The notes beneath the pieces are model-generated. The model was not told the DNA's origin. It made no database searches and was given only the letters and a program-made list of their open reading frames with translations. Of a DNA stretch of 64,000 nt, positions 19,513 through 28,625 are shown piece after piece. The translations under genes were made by a program, and so were the position numbers. The DNA lies in contig WBZZ01002847.1 in assembly GCA_019918135.1 (NCBI GenBank), positions 1-64,000 of the forward strand, read 5' to 3'. Origin of the DNA: Paulinella micropora. Lineage: Eukaryota > Cercozoa > Imbricatea > Euglyphida > Paulinellidae. Numbering within the stretch: position 1 is the stretch's first letter; each line of letters begins with the position of its first letter.

Positions 19513-19833
19513 CTTTGCTCTGCACCTCCCTGCCTCTAGGGAGGGTGCGAGGGCCGAAAAACATTTTCGTGTGAGTAAAAGACGTACCGTTTCTTCCCGC
19601 GGGAAAACGTCCGATTTCTCCGCTAGCCTCCGGAACGGCCCCAGCTAAATTTGGCGCCAAATTGTACCGTCCGGAGGTATGGTGCGTGATACGGTCCAGC
19701 CGGGCAGTACGTCTTAGCTTTCCCGGGGAAACGGCCGTAAGCGCAGATTTTGGCGCCAAAAGCTATTGGCGCAAAAAAAAAATCCCACACAAACGCTTCG
19801 GCTGGGCCGCCGTGAGGAAGACCTGTTGTAGCC

Positions 19834-20010
19834 CTCCCTCTCACTTTCGTCGCCCCCTCTCACTTTCGTCGCCCCTCTCACCTTCGTCGCCCCTCTCACC
19901 TTCGTCGCCCCTCTCACTCTCGTCGCCCCTCTCACCTTCGTCGCCCCTCTCACTCTCGTCGCCCCTCTCCCCTTTGTCGCCCCGCCCCCCTTTGTCGCCC
20001 CGCTCCCCTT
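19834..20010. repeat. 18-bp minisatellite within unit 2
   Basis: About ten copies of the same 18-bp motif, the longest of the series. Confidence 0.85.
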
Positions 20011-20530
20011 TGCTCTGCACCTCCCTGCCTCTAGGGAAGGTGAGAGGGCCGAAAAACATTTTCGTGTGAGTAAAAAGCCCGCGGGTTTCTCCCCGCGGGA
20101 AAACGTCCGGTTTCTCCGCTAGCCTCCGGAACGGCCCCAGCTAAATTTGGCGCCAAATTGTGCCGTCCGGAGGTAGGGTGCGTGATACGGTTGAGAAATG
20201 CAGTACGTCTTAGTTTTCCCGGGGAAACAGCCGTAAGCGCGAATTTGGCGCCAAAATCTACTTGCGCAAAAAGAAAATCACACACAGACGCTCGGCTGGG
20301 CCGCCGTGAGGAAGACCTGTTGTAGCCCTTCCCTCTCACTCTCGTCGCCCCTCTCACTCTCGTCGCCCCTCTCACCTTCGTCGCCCCTCTCACCTTTGTC
20401 CTCTGCTTATTCCTCCCCCCCCCTCCCCTCGTCTCTTGTTTGCGCGTGCAAACGCGTTCCAAAAAAAGTTTTTGCGTGCCACTTTTCATATTTCCGCAGA
20501 TATTTCCGCATATCCTTGCAGAGGGGAGAG

Positions 20531-21100
20531 GCAGGGAAGGAGGAGCAGGGGCGCGCCAAGAAAATGTAATTTACGCTGAATTAAAGCTCGACGGTGCCCT
20601 GTCCGTGCCATAGCTCGGCCACCGTGCGCAAGACCTGCGGAAATATAAAAAGATCTGCGGAATTTTTTTTGCCCGACAACAAAAAAAAACAGCGAGGGGA
20701 AGAAGGGGGGAGGGAGTAGAGGGGAGAGAGGAAGAGGGGTAGGGGCGCGCTTCGCCGGTGTACACGAAGAATCACGCAAAAAAAAATCCCTGACAAAATC
20801 TCAGGCTTGGCACTGAGAACCAAGAGAGCGAGAGGGAAGAGGCAGGGGCGTGCTTCGCCGGTGTACAAAGATTAATAAAAAAATCCCTGACAATGGTTTA
20901 ATATTGACACCGAGAACAGGGAGCGGGAGAGGGAGGGAGAGGGCAGGGGCTGGGAAGAGCGCGCCAATAATTTGTATAATACGCTGAATAAAACCTCTAC
21001 TAAGTCTTACACTTGACACTGAAGACTAGGGAGAAAGGGGCGCTCTCCCCCTATTTTTTGTTCCTCCTCCCTCCCTCTCTTCCTCCTTGCTCCACCGTCA
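20531..21100. repeat. Poly(A)-cassettes in reverse orientation
   Basis: Copies read on the minus strand near 20560-20600, 20870-20905 and 20960-21020, each with a GGCGCGCC or GCGCGCTTCGCCGG border, AATAAA or ATTAAA and GTCGAGC or a relative. Near 20590-20640 there is a copy of the motif with TCCGTGCCATAGCTCGGCCA that recurs at 22.8, 28.9, 30.1 and 40.7 kb. Confidence 0.6.
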
Positions 21101-21104
21101 CAGT

Positions 21105-21418
21105 CGGGCCGTGCTGCCCGCAAGCAGCCTCGGTCGCATGCAAGGGAGCTCGCTCGACCCCAGAGTTTAGGAGCGGGGCGGCGCCAGGAACTTTGGGTCG
21201 ACCTGACTCGTGACAAGCATGGGGCTGACGGCTGGTTGCGGTTGGAGCTGGCTCTGCCGAGCACGGCGGGCGAGCGTGCGCAGGAAGCCTACCGCGCAAT
21301 CGAGACGGACACAAATGCGCTGCGCTTCGAGACCGCTCGACTTGTCTGCTTGGTGCGTGAACTAGTGCTCCGCCACCGCGCTACAATTCGCCTAGTTCCT
21401 ACGTCGGCTTCTTTTTAG
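21105..21418 (+). pseudogene. Truncated relative of the 23.3 kb gene
   Basis: An open frame without ATG that ends at TAG 21418. Its best part reads VDLTRDKHGADGWLRLELAL, which aligns with SASQHGADGFLHLSLREA in exon 1 of the gene at 23309, followed by a helical segment ending RHRATIRLVPTSASF. Base composition is gene-like and unlike the surrounding repeats. I read it as a decayed or partial copy; a short gene starting outside ATG cannot be excluded. Confidence 0.45.
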
Positions 21419-21469
21419 TCTGCCAGTACCCAAAAAAAGGTATTGATCTAAGAACAGGGAGCAAGAGAC

Positions 21470-23290
21470 TCGGAGAGGGAGGGCAGGGGCGCGCCTCGCC
21501 GGTGTACAAGAAAAATTAATAAAATCCTTGACAAAAGTTTTAATCTTGGCACTGAGAACTAAGCTTCCGTTCACTTTCCGTCTATGGAACTTTTGGAATA
21601 ATTAATAAAGCAGCAATTCTTTGTTGTAATCTCATCGCGCCTTCCTGAGCGCAGGTCTTGCCTGACCGCCGCCACCAGGCGCAAAACGCGCCCAATTTGC
21701 TGCCGAACTGGACCGGCCGGCCCGCTCTTTTGCAAAGGGAACAAGGTCCTTTGCGTCTCCCCGGGAAAGCGTGCACGAGCGACAGCTTTGGGAGAGAGAA
21801 AGAGATGGAAGGGGGAAGGGAAGGGGAAGGGGAGAGGGAGAGGGGAGGGGAGGGGAGGGAGGGGGATTGGGGGGGGGGGGAGAGGGAGGAGGGCACTTTT
21901 CCTCCCCTCCCCCTTTACTACAAATTAATCCCCTTATGGCAGGGAGCGCCCCTCTCCCTCCCCGCTCTCCCCTTCCTCCCCCCCTGTTCCCTCCCCCCTT
22001 TTTCTCCCCCTTCCCTTCCCCCCCCCTCCCTCTCTTCTTTTCTCTCATTGAATGGTAGCAAAGACTTTTGTCAACAAGTTTTTTGTGTACGGCCTCCCGG
22101 AAAAACGTTTTGTCCACAATAGACGACGCGCCCTGTCCAATCAGCGAAAAATTGCACGCGTTTTGCGTCGGGCTCGCGTTTCTCTTTTGTGATACTGCCA
22201 CAAAAGGCAGTACTTCCCGGGTTTTCGGCAAAGGCCCCCCCGTCTAGAAACGAGGGAAGGGACGGAGGGGGGGCGCGCTAAGAATGTACAAAGATTAATA
22301 AAAAAAATCCGACAAGGTTTTAATATTGACGCCGAGAACAGGGAGCGGGAGAGGAAAGGGAGAGGGGGGGGGAGAGGGGCGCCAAGAATGTGTGATTTTT
22401 TAATAAAAGCTCGACAAAGTCCTACACTTGGCACTGAGAACTAGGTGAGGAAGGGGGAATGGGGGAGGGGGGAGAGGCACGACCCTGTGCTTAATACCCC
22501 CGTCTGAGAACTTTGACAGGGATGGGGGAGGGGGGGGGGCTTAGTGGAGGCGTTTCATGTATTTATTTTCTTTTGTAGCTTCTGCGCCCTTCCCCTCCCC
22601 CTTTTCGTGTTCTTTGAGCCCCCTGGGCTCAGGGGGCTCAGGTCGAGGGAAGAAGAAAAAAAGGGGGGGAGGCGCCCCCCCCGCGAGCCCCCTCTCGGCC
22701 CAGTCAGACTCTGGGGGGTTCACTCAGGCAAATTCTTTTTTCCACTTTTTATATTTTTCTGACCTTGCGCACGGTGGCTAAGCCATGGCACGGACAGGAC
22801 GCCGTCAGGACGCCGTGGGGATAGTAAGGCCCTTGTCCTCCTGGCACATTGACCACTGCCCATCCATCCGCCGCAGGGTCGTGCTGGAGCACGGTGCTCC
22901 GCTCCCAGTTTTCAGTGCTCAAGTGTAAGACCGTCGAGCTTTAATTCAGCGTATTTTAAACTTTCTTGGCGCGCCCTTTTCCCTTTCCCGCTCCCTGCCC
23001 CTTCTCTCTCCATCTCTTGGTTCTCAGTGCCAAGATTAAAACTTTGTCAGGGATTTTTTTATTAAATTTTTCTTGTACATTCTTAGCGCGCCCCTACCCC
23101 CTTCCCTCTCCCACTCCCTCTATGAAACAAAACTAAGAAGATGCCGCAGAGCCCATGCCGGGGGGCGCCCCCTCCTTTGCCCCGTCCCTCTCCTAGTTAG
23201 AGGAAGGGGGAAAGATGAGAGGGAGAAAAAAGGGAGTGAGAGTTTGACGAGGGGGGGGGGTACAAATGCGCGAAAAGAGAGTAGCCTCTT
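21470..23290. repeat. Mixed cassettes and low complexity
   Basis: Reverse cassettes near 21490-21570, 22270-22340 and 22380-22440, forward cassettes near 22920-22980 and 23020-23100. A purine/pyrimidine-rich low-complexity block fills 21780-22050. At 22760-22925 lies a composite with GCACGGTGGCTAAGCC, CATCCATCCGCCGCAGGGTC and GTGCTGGAGCACGGTGCTCC, found again near 44780-44860 and, reversed, near 28800-28920 and 30040-30180. No gene seen. Confidence 0.55.
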
Positions 23291-23308
23291 ACAGTACAAA
23301 CATTTGTA

Positions 23309-24531
23309 ATGGCAGCAAGTGCCAAGGGGAGCGACAGTGCCGCCGCGCTGACGCTAAGTGCGTCACAACATGGCGCAGACGGCTTTTTGCATCTAAGCCT
23401 GCGCGAGGCAGGTCGCTGTTTAGAGGTTGAAGCGACGACCCGAGAATGCGACGCTCGTACCGGCGGCACCAAGCCCGGCGCACAGGCCCATTGGCAGGGC
23501 AGCATTCGAGCTGAGGGAGACGTGGACGAAGACGAGTTGCGCGCCGCGGTCGCTTCGCTGGGCTCGGGTCTCCTCTGGATGTCTCTGCTTTTTTTCATAC
23601 TAAATCCAGCAGGCAGTCAAACAAAGAAACGCTCGAAGACAGTATGGTTGTGAATTAGGCAACGGCGAGGCGCTGCGGCTGCGGCCTTGCAAGGAGCCAG
23701 CCAAAGGGTTCGTCCTTCTCTGGGCTGGTCTCCGCGTGACTTTGCGTCCGCATTCACGTGAGGGCGAAGCGCGGGTACATTTGCGAGGATGCAATAAAGC
23801 AGACAAGAAATTTCTCATATTGCCTGTTTTTATAGGAGCTGGCCGAACTGCGTCTGGAGGTAGCGCGCCTGCGCTCCCTGCAGGAGCGACTACCGGAGGT
23901 TTATGTACTGGACGCGAAAATGTTCGAGCGCTTTGGCTGGACGAGCCAGAGCGCGGCCTTCGAGTTTTGGCAACATGGTAATTCTCATTCTCGGAAGATT
24001 TTGCCCCCCCAGGATCCGAGCGCGTACCCCGAAGGTGTCGGCAGCGACGCGGTCCTGTGCTTTCGTCCCTCTAACGGAGGAATGTGCCATTTGCGAGGCA
24101 CGCTTTATGGGAGAGGCCCCGGCATGCAAACGACTGTCTCGCGCACCACAATTGCCAATAAAAGTGCGATTGAGGTGAGCAGCACTCTCCTGGTTCTACC
24201 GGCGGCCATCCGTCCTAGCAACACCTGGGTGTCCCGTCTGTGTCCAAGGCCCAAGCCTGAAACCTATGGTCGATACGGGATGCTCACCGGCGAATCAAAC
24301 ATATCAGGTTGGAGCACTAGCAGCAGCCAGTTGTACAGGGACAGGTATGAAATTTCGCCAGATGGTAGTGTCAAGCTGGTGTGGGTAGTCCTGTGCTATA
24401 GCGAAGAAGATAACCTGAAGCATATGAAATGTTTACAGAACAGAGAACAGGGAATGTACATCTGCTTCGGCAACGACGCGCTAAGCTGGGTGGCGGGCGC
24501 GGTACTACTCAAACAACAGGAAGGACAATGA
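23309..24531 (+). CDS. Spliced unknown gene of the module A family
   Basis: Three coding stretches fit two introns of 61 nt each. Exon 1 is 23309-23548 from ATG, exon 2 is 23610-23774, exon 3 is 23836-24531 to TGA. The intron ends are CATACTAAATCCAG and CTGTTTTTATAG, both good acceptors, the first with a TACTAA branch site; donors GTCGCT and GTACAT are weaker. Both junctions are phase 0 and give about 366 residues. Exon 1 has the HGADGFLHLSLREA motif, exon 2 a strand pair (GFVLLWAGLRVTL, then EGEAR) resembling module A, exon 3 a helix then a region with GMCHLRGTLYGRGPGM. No known family. ATTAAA follows at about 24650. Splicing is predicted, not shown. Confidence 0.55.
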
Positions 24532-24679
24532 GCACAAAGACGTCGCGACACCCCTCCCCCTCTTCCCCCTACGACCAGCCCCGTGCCGACAGCACAAAAA
24601 GGCACACATTGTAATTTGTTTTTTATGTGATGTCTTTTTTAAATCAGAATAATTAAACGAATCTCTTCCCTCTCTCTCT

Positions 24680-25075
24680 CTCTTGGTTCTCGGTGCCAAA
24701 GATTTTAACTTTGTCAGTGATTTATTATTATTTTTTTTGGTACATTCTTAGCAAGCCCCTGCGCTCCCCCTTGCCTCTCACGCGTGCCTCCCCTCTACCC
24801 CCCCTCGCCCCCCCCTCTGAGCCCGAGGGGGCTCAAAGGGCAGGGGCAGAACTGAAACAAATCTAAGAAAATGCCCCAGAGCCCATGCCGAGGCACCCCC
24901 TCCCCTCATTTCTCGGGCCCGACTTTGCAGGGGAGGGGCGACCCCCCCCCTTTTTTCTGCCTCTCCTAGTTCTCGGTGCCAAGTGTAAGACAATGTCAAG
25001 CTTTTAATAAAAAAAGAAATTGTACTTTTTCGACGCGTTCTCTCTCTCTCCCTCGCGTCTTTTTTCCCCCCTCTG
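24680..25075. repeat. Poly(A)-cassettes and G/C-runs
   Basis: Forward cassettes at 24685-24755 (TTGGTTCTCGGTGCCAAAG, then TTTGTCAGTGATT) and 24975-25040 (GTGCCAAGTGTAAGAC, AATAAA, TTGTACTTTTTCGACGCG). Phrases such as GAGCCCATGCCG are shared with 23145. No gene seen. Confidence 0.55.
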
Positions 25076-25137
25076 CACCCAAAACCAAACATCATAATCA
25101 AAGTGTGTATTTTGTTCCCATGTACAGATCTTTGCTT

Positions 25138-25272
25138 GACCATTGCTACAAACTGTTTGTCGCACTGAAAAGAAAGGGGAGGGCGTGAATCTTCTTGCTA
25201 ATTTTTACGCGTTGGTGCACAATCATCTCAAAAGTTAGTGCGACAAGAAGTTTGCAGAAATTGCTTGAGAGG
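25138..25272. repeat. Left copy of a 130-bp direct repeat flanking the BRO-like gene
   Basis: Begins GACCATTGCTACAAACTGTT and contains TTTGTCGCAC and, 85 bases on, GTGCGACAA, so it also has short inverted ends. A diverged direct copy lies at 27610-27738. Confidence 0.7.
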
Positions 25273-25304
25273 GGAGGTGGATAAGAGTTGGAAGAAAGAG
25301 AGGG

Positions 25305-25375
25305 GTGTGTCTCTCTCTCTCTCTCTCTTACTAAAAAAATGCTTTCTTAGAGAGAGAGAGAGAGAGAGAGAGAAA
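25305..25375. repeat. (TC)n/(GA)n inverted repeat
   Basis: A (TC)n tract of about 20 bases, a spacer TTACTAAAAAAATGCTTTCT, then a (GA)n tract of about 25 bases. The arms can pair into a long hairpin. It lies 270 bases before the BRO-like gene. Confidence 0.75.
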
Positions 25376-25429
25376 AAAAGAGGAGAGAGTAGCATTATTA
25401 CTAGTACTCCCACTTCTCATTCTTAAGGG

Positions 25430-25641
25430 AGATCCGGAAAGAGGAGGGGGGCGCCCCCTCCCCTCCCTTTTCCGTATCCCCTCCCCCCACTCTCTTCCCA
25501 ACTTGCGAAAAGGGGGGGGGGAGGGAAGGAGGGGGGAGAGAGGAAGCAGAATATTTTTATCCCTTCCCTTTTATTTCCTTTTCATGTACTTAAAAAGATT
25601 CCCTAGTCATTTCTCAAAGCCTCAAGAGACAGAGCCAAAAA
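25430..25641 (+). promoter_or_regulatory. Promoter region of the BRO-like gene
   Basis: G-run/C-run palindrome (GAGGGGGGCGCCCCCTC near 25443), a second G-run at 25510-25535, then an AT-rich stretch with ATATTTTTAT at about 25551 that could act as a TATA element 90 bases before the ATG. Confidence 0.4.
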
Positions 25642-27237
25642 ATGTCTACTCAGCCCCTAAACCAAGCCATCACCACCGCCTCAGCAGCTCTTTCGTCGGA
25701 GGAAAACCTGATTGCCCAAGTCGACAGCGACAACTCTCAGCACGTGTTTGACGAAAACAAATTGCTTATGAAATTAAGCCCCGAAGACTTTGCAAAGGTC
25801 AGGCGCTCGACCAACGGGTTTTTTTGCATTTCTGATGCTATTGGAAGTTTTACCGAATGTTCTGAAGATTCCGCCAGAAAAAAGTGGGCCCAGGTGGCAC
25901 TAAAACTTGGGGGAACGAACACCCCTGAATTTAAAGAAAGCGATCCCGGGTGCCACCCGGGGGTTGACCTACCATTTCCCGTGAAGTTCTTTTCCTTTCC
26001 GTACAAAAGCTCGCGGGCCGACCGGGGAAAGGTGGCACCCCCGACCGAAGTAAGTGCGAGAGAAAAGCGAAGTGTGGCTTGTACGAACTTTCGCGGATTG
26101 CTGACTATTCTAAGTCATTTTGACCATCCGCATTGCAAGAAGCTGCGAGCGGAAATGGCCAATATAGCTACCAGGGCATCCGCAGGCGACGAGGCTCTTG
26201 AACGGGCACTGCCAGTACGCCGGCAGGAGTTAAGGTCCGAATTGCGTGATTCAATGCGAGCGGGATTGAGGGGCTTTTGCGACCCTGCAGCAGAGGAATG
26301 TTTGGCTCTCAAGACTACAGTGATCACGCAGCTGGAAAAACTACTGGAGGCCAAAGAGGCAATCATCACTCAACAGGATGCTCGACTGGCACTGACGGAA
26401 GTAGCGCTCAAAGCCAAGGACGTGGCGCTCCAAGCCCAAGACGTGGCGCTAAAACAGCAGCTAACCATTACTAGATTGGAACAACAAAACGCCATTAAAC
26501 GCCGGAAGCTCTTAATAGGCGCAGCCCCCGTGCTTACCGCGGAGGACATTGAGGCCCCAGAGGATCGCGCGCAGCACCCCGCGGGTTCTACTTGCAAGGG
26601 AGACCCACGCTGGTCGCGGCTCATGAACGAACAGGCAAGGGTGTTTTGCGAGAAGCTGGCAAGGTCTTTAACCCTGAATGCAAAGCAAGTACGAGACCAA
26701 TACCTAAACTCCACGCTCGTGGGTGACGAGGAGAATACCGACTCGGCTGCTGCAAAGGCTGCGGCCGCGGCAAGGGTAGCGCGTGCAAACGAGGAGGCAC
26801 TTGCGGCGCTGAGGCAGGCAGTTGCGCAAATATTACAACCAGCGGATCCGGATGTCTTAGACAGATTCAGCAACGTGAATGGAACACATATCTACAGCGA
26901 AGTGGTCAGAGTCGTCTGCGCACGGCTTCCTCGATGCAACCTAAATAGTACAAACCTGCCTTTAGCACATTTATTCTTGTACCTCGTTCGCAAGAATGCC
27001 TGGGGACACGGTGAAGATCATGAAACCGAGCTGGAGCTAGAGGCTACTTTGGGAAAGGAAGTCCTTGGTGAAGATCTACACTTGTACACTCTGGAGGAAC
27101 CGCATGGTCTGGTACAGATCGACACTCCCGAGTTTGAAATGCGTGTAAAAAGTTTTAGGCTCCTCCGGGATAACAACTCCGACGCAATCCGATTCTTTGA
27201 GGAGCGCGGGATTCCTAGCAAGTATTTGCTTCGCTAA
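25642..27237 (+). CDS. BRO/KilA-like protein with long coiled coil
   Basis: 531 residues from ATG 25642. Residues about 45-190 resemble a BRO-N-adjacent domain common in viral and mobile-element proteins: FAKVRRSTNGFFCISDAIG, then an FP segment, then a helix ending LRAEMANIATRASAGDEALE. The first half of this is shared with the gene at 41428 (GAFSVTDAIVAF, then LRSEQANLAARAVVGDEQLE). Residues about 215-300 are a coiled coil with a near heptad repeat (ALKAKDVALQAQDVALKQQ). The C-terminal 150 residues are unrecognised and may be a separate domain. Family members bind DNA or chromatin in other viruses; here that is inference. It is bracketed by 130-bp direct repeats. A cassette copy with AATAAA at 27408 serves as its 3' end. 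Confidence 0.7.
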   Translation: MSTQPLNQAITTASAALSSEENLIAQVDSDNSQHVFDENKLLMKLSPEDFAKVRRSTNGFFCISDAIGSFTECSEDSARKKWAQVALKLGGTNTPEFKESDPGCHPGVDLPFPVKFFSFPYKSSRADRGKVAPPTEVSAREKRSVACTNFRGLLTILSHFDHPHCKKLRAEMANIATRASAGDEALERALPVRRQELRSELRDSMRAGLRGFCDPAAEECLALKTTVITQLEKLLEAKEAIITQQDARLALTEVALKAKDVALQAQDVALKQQLTITRLEQQNAIKRRKLLIGAAPVLTAEDIEAPEDRAQHPAGSTCKGDPRWSRLMNEQARVFCEKLARSLTLNAKQVRDQYLNSTLVGDEENTDSAAAKAAAAARVARANEEALAALRQAVAQILQPADPDVLDRFSNVNGTHIYSEVVRVVCARLPRCNLNSTNLPLAHLFLYLVRKNAWGHGEDHETELELEATLGKEVLGEDLHLYTLEEPHGLVQIDTPEFEMRVKSFRLLRDNNSDAIRFFEERGIPSKYLLR

Positions 27238-27374
27238 GACTCTTAACACGCAGTTTAAGTTTGCCATAACAGCTAGCCTGTGCGGACTGAACCTGAAGAG
27301 CGAAAAGGAGGGAGAGCGCGTTACCACTCCTTCTTTTTCATTTCCTAGTCCACTTGCGCAAGTGGGCTAGAGTT

Positions 27375-27425
27375 GTAATGCCAAGTGTAAAGCTTTGTGG
27401 AGCTCTTAATAAAAAAGATTGTACC
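27375..27425 (+). terminator. Poly(A)-cassette used by a gene
   Basis: The dispersed cassette (GCCAAGTGTAAAGCTTTGTG, AATAAA at 27408-27413, then GATTGTACC) lies about 170 bases after the stop of the BRO-like gene. This supports the idea that the cassette is a 3' processing region. Confidence 0.5.
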
Positions 27426-27609
27426 AAGAACGATGTCACTAATTCTAGGCCTGAAGATTTTATAGATGCCACTTCGTTAGCATAGCCCCCACCTACTCTT
27501 CCGTCCTTAGTACTCAGCGCCAAGTGTAATACTTTGTCAAGCTTCTCTGGGAATTTACTCTTTGAAGATTTCAATCCAATCTGGTTCTCAGCTACAGCCT
27601 GCCGAGCCA

Positions 27610-27738
27610 GACCGTTGCTACAAACCTTTTGTCGCACCGAAAGAAGAGGGGGAAGATTCTTGCCAATGTTTACGCATTGGCGCACTATCATCTTAAACGT
27701 CAGTGCGACAAAAAGTTCGCGGAAATTGTTTAGGAGGG
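27610..27738. repeat. Right copy of the 130-bp direct repeat
   Basis: Begins GACCGTTGCTACAAACCTTT and matches the copy at 25138-25272 over its whole length with scattered changes; both are in the same orientation. Confidence 0.7.
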
Positions 27739-27892
27739 ACTGCTTTGCCTTGGCGACACGCGGATTTCTGCAGGCGTTTGCATTGCTCAAACCTGCAGCA
27801 AAAGTATGTACGTAAATTTAAGGTGCTGACATGCAACGAGAGTTTTACTACATGCAACGAGGGGTTGGCAGAAGGGATTTTTGGGCACAGAG

Positions 27893-27986
27893 AAGGGGGG
27901 GGGGCGCTCCCCCCCCCCGGCACCCCCCCCTCCTCTCTCTTTCTTACCATAGCTTCCCCCTCCTCCCACCCCTCCTATCCATAACG
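27893..27986 (+). promoter_or_regulatory. G-run/C-run promoter-like spacer
   Basis: GGGGGGGGGCGC followed by a C-run at 27896-27930, then a pyrimidine-rich leader to the ATG of a micro-gene. Confidence 0.35.
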
Positions 27987-28112
27987 ATGGTAAAAGCCTG
28001 CAATTCAGGCTGCAAACGCACCGGCAAATTTGACACTGTGGTGCTACCACGCAGAAAGGTAGACAGTGGCAGCGTGTGCGGGAGTCCTTGTAAGCTCAGC
28101 GTCCAAACTTGA
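27987..28112 (+). CDS. Cys-rich micro-protein
   Basis: 41 residues: ATG 27987 to TGA 28112. It has four Cys in two pairs (ACNSGC near the start, VCGSPC near the end) around a basic strand. A promoter-like G/C palindrome precedes it and ATTAAA follows at about 28118, so it looks like a full transcription unit despite its size. No family recognised; a zinc knuckle or a gene remnant are both possible. Confidence 0.4.
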   Translation: MVKACNSGCKRTGKFDTVVLPRRKVDSGSVCGSPCKLSVQT

Positions 28113-28229
28113 GTTTATTAAAGTCCGGCCCCCTTTTAGCTCACCGTAAACTAAACTCAGTCTGTTTTAGCTCATGGATTTTTCAGGGGGGGGGGGCGCC
28201 AAGAAAGTGCGAAAAAGATTCTCCCGGAA

Positions 28230-28625
28230 AAACGTTTTGTCCAATCACCTGCCTCTAGGGAAGGTGAGAGGGCCGAAAAACATTTTCGTGTGAGTAAAAA
28301 GCGTACCGTTTCTCTCCGCGGGAAAACGTCCGATTTCTCTGCTAGCCTCCGGAACGGCCCCAGCTAAATTTAGCGCCAAATTGTGCCGTCCAGAGGTAGG
28401 GTGCGTGATACGGTCCAGCCGGGCAGTACGTCTTAGTTTCCCCGGGGAAACGGCCGTAAGCGCGAATTTGGCGCCAAAATCTACTTGCGCAAAAAAAAAT
28501 TCCACACAGACGCTCGGCTGGGTTACCGTGAGGAAGACCTGTTGTAGCCCTCCCTCTCTCACTCTCGTCGCCCCTCCCACCTTTGTCGCCCCGCTCTCCT
28601 TTGCTCTGCACCTCCCTGCCTCCCC
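28230..28625. repeat. Solitary palindrome-rich unit
   Basis: A copy of the 19.15-20.5 kb unit: TTTAGCGCCAAA at about 28369, TTTGGCGCCAAAA at about 28467, TGATACGG at 28407, GCCGTGAGG-type segment at 28525 and a short 18-bp minisatellite. Confidence 0.75.

Larger units (their letters stand above)
19150..20530. repeat. Tandem array of palindrome-rich units (hr-like)
   Basis: Three units of about 450-500 bp starting near 19151, 19601 and 20098. Each holds, in order: an inverted repeat CTCCGGAACGGC / GCCGTCCGGAG enclosing AATTTGGCGCCAAATT; the phrase TGATACGG with AAAGGCAGTA; TTCCCGGGGAAAC; a second TTTGGCGCCAAAA; CTTGCGCAAAAA; GCCGTGAGGAAGACCTGTTG; and an 18-bp minisatellite. Single units recur at 28.2 and 30.3-31.0 kb. 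The TTTGGCGCCAAA core matches the palindromic E2F consensus. The layout recalls homologous-region enhancers or origins of large DNA viruses; that function is inference. Confidence 0.8.

Noticed and set aside
19310-20500. Long open frames rich in Arg, Gly, Asp and Glu on the minus strand and Ser/Pro/Leu on the plus strand
   Set aside because: They arise from the 18-bp minisatellite, whose length is a multiple of three and so stays open in several frames; no promoter, no conserved ends between units.
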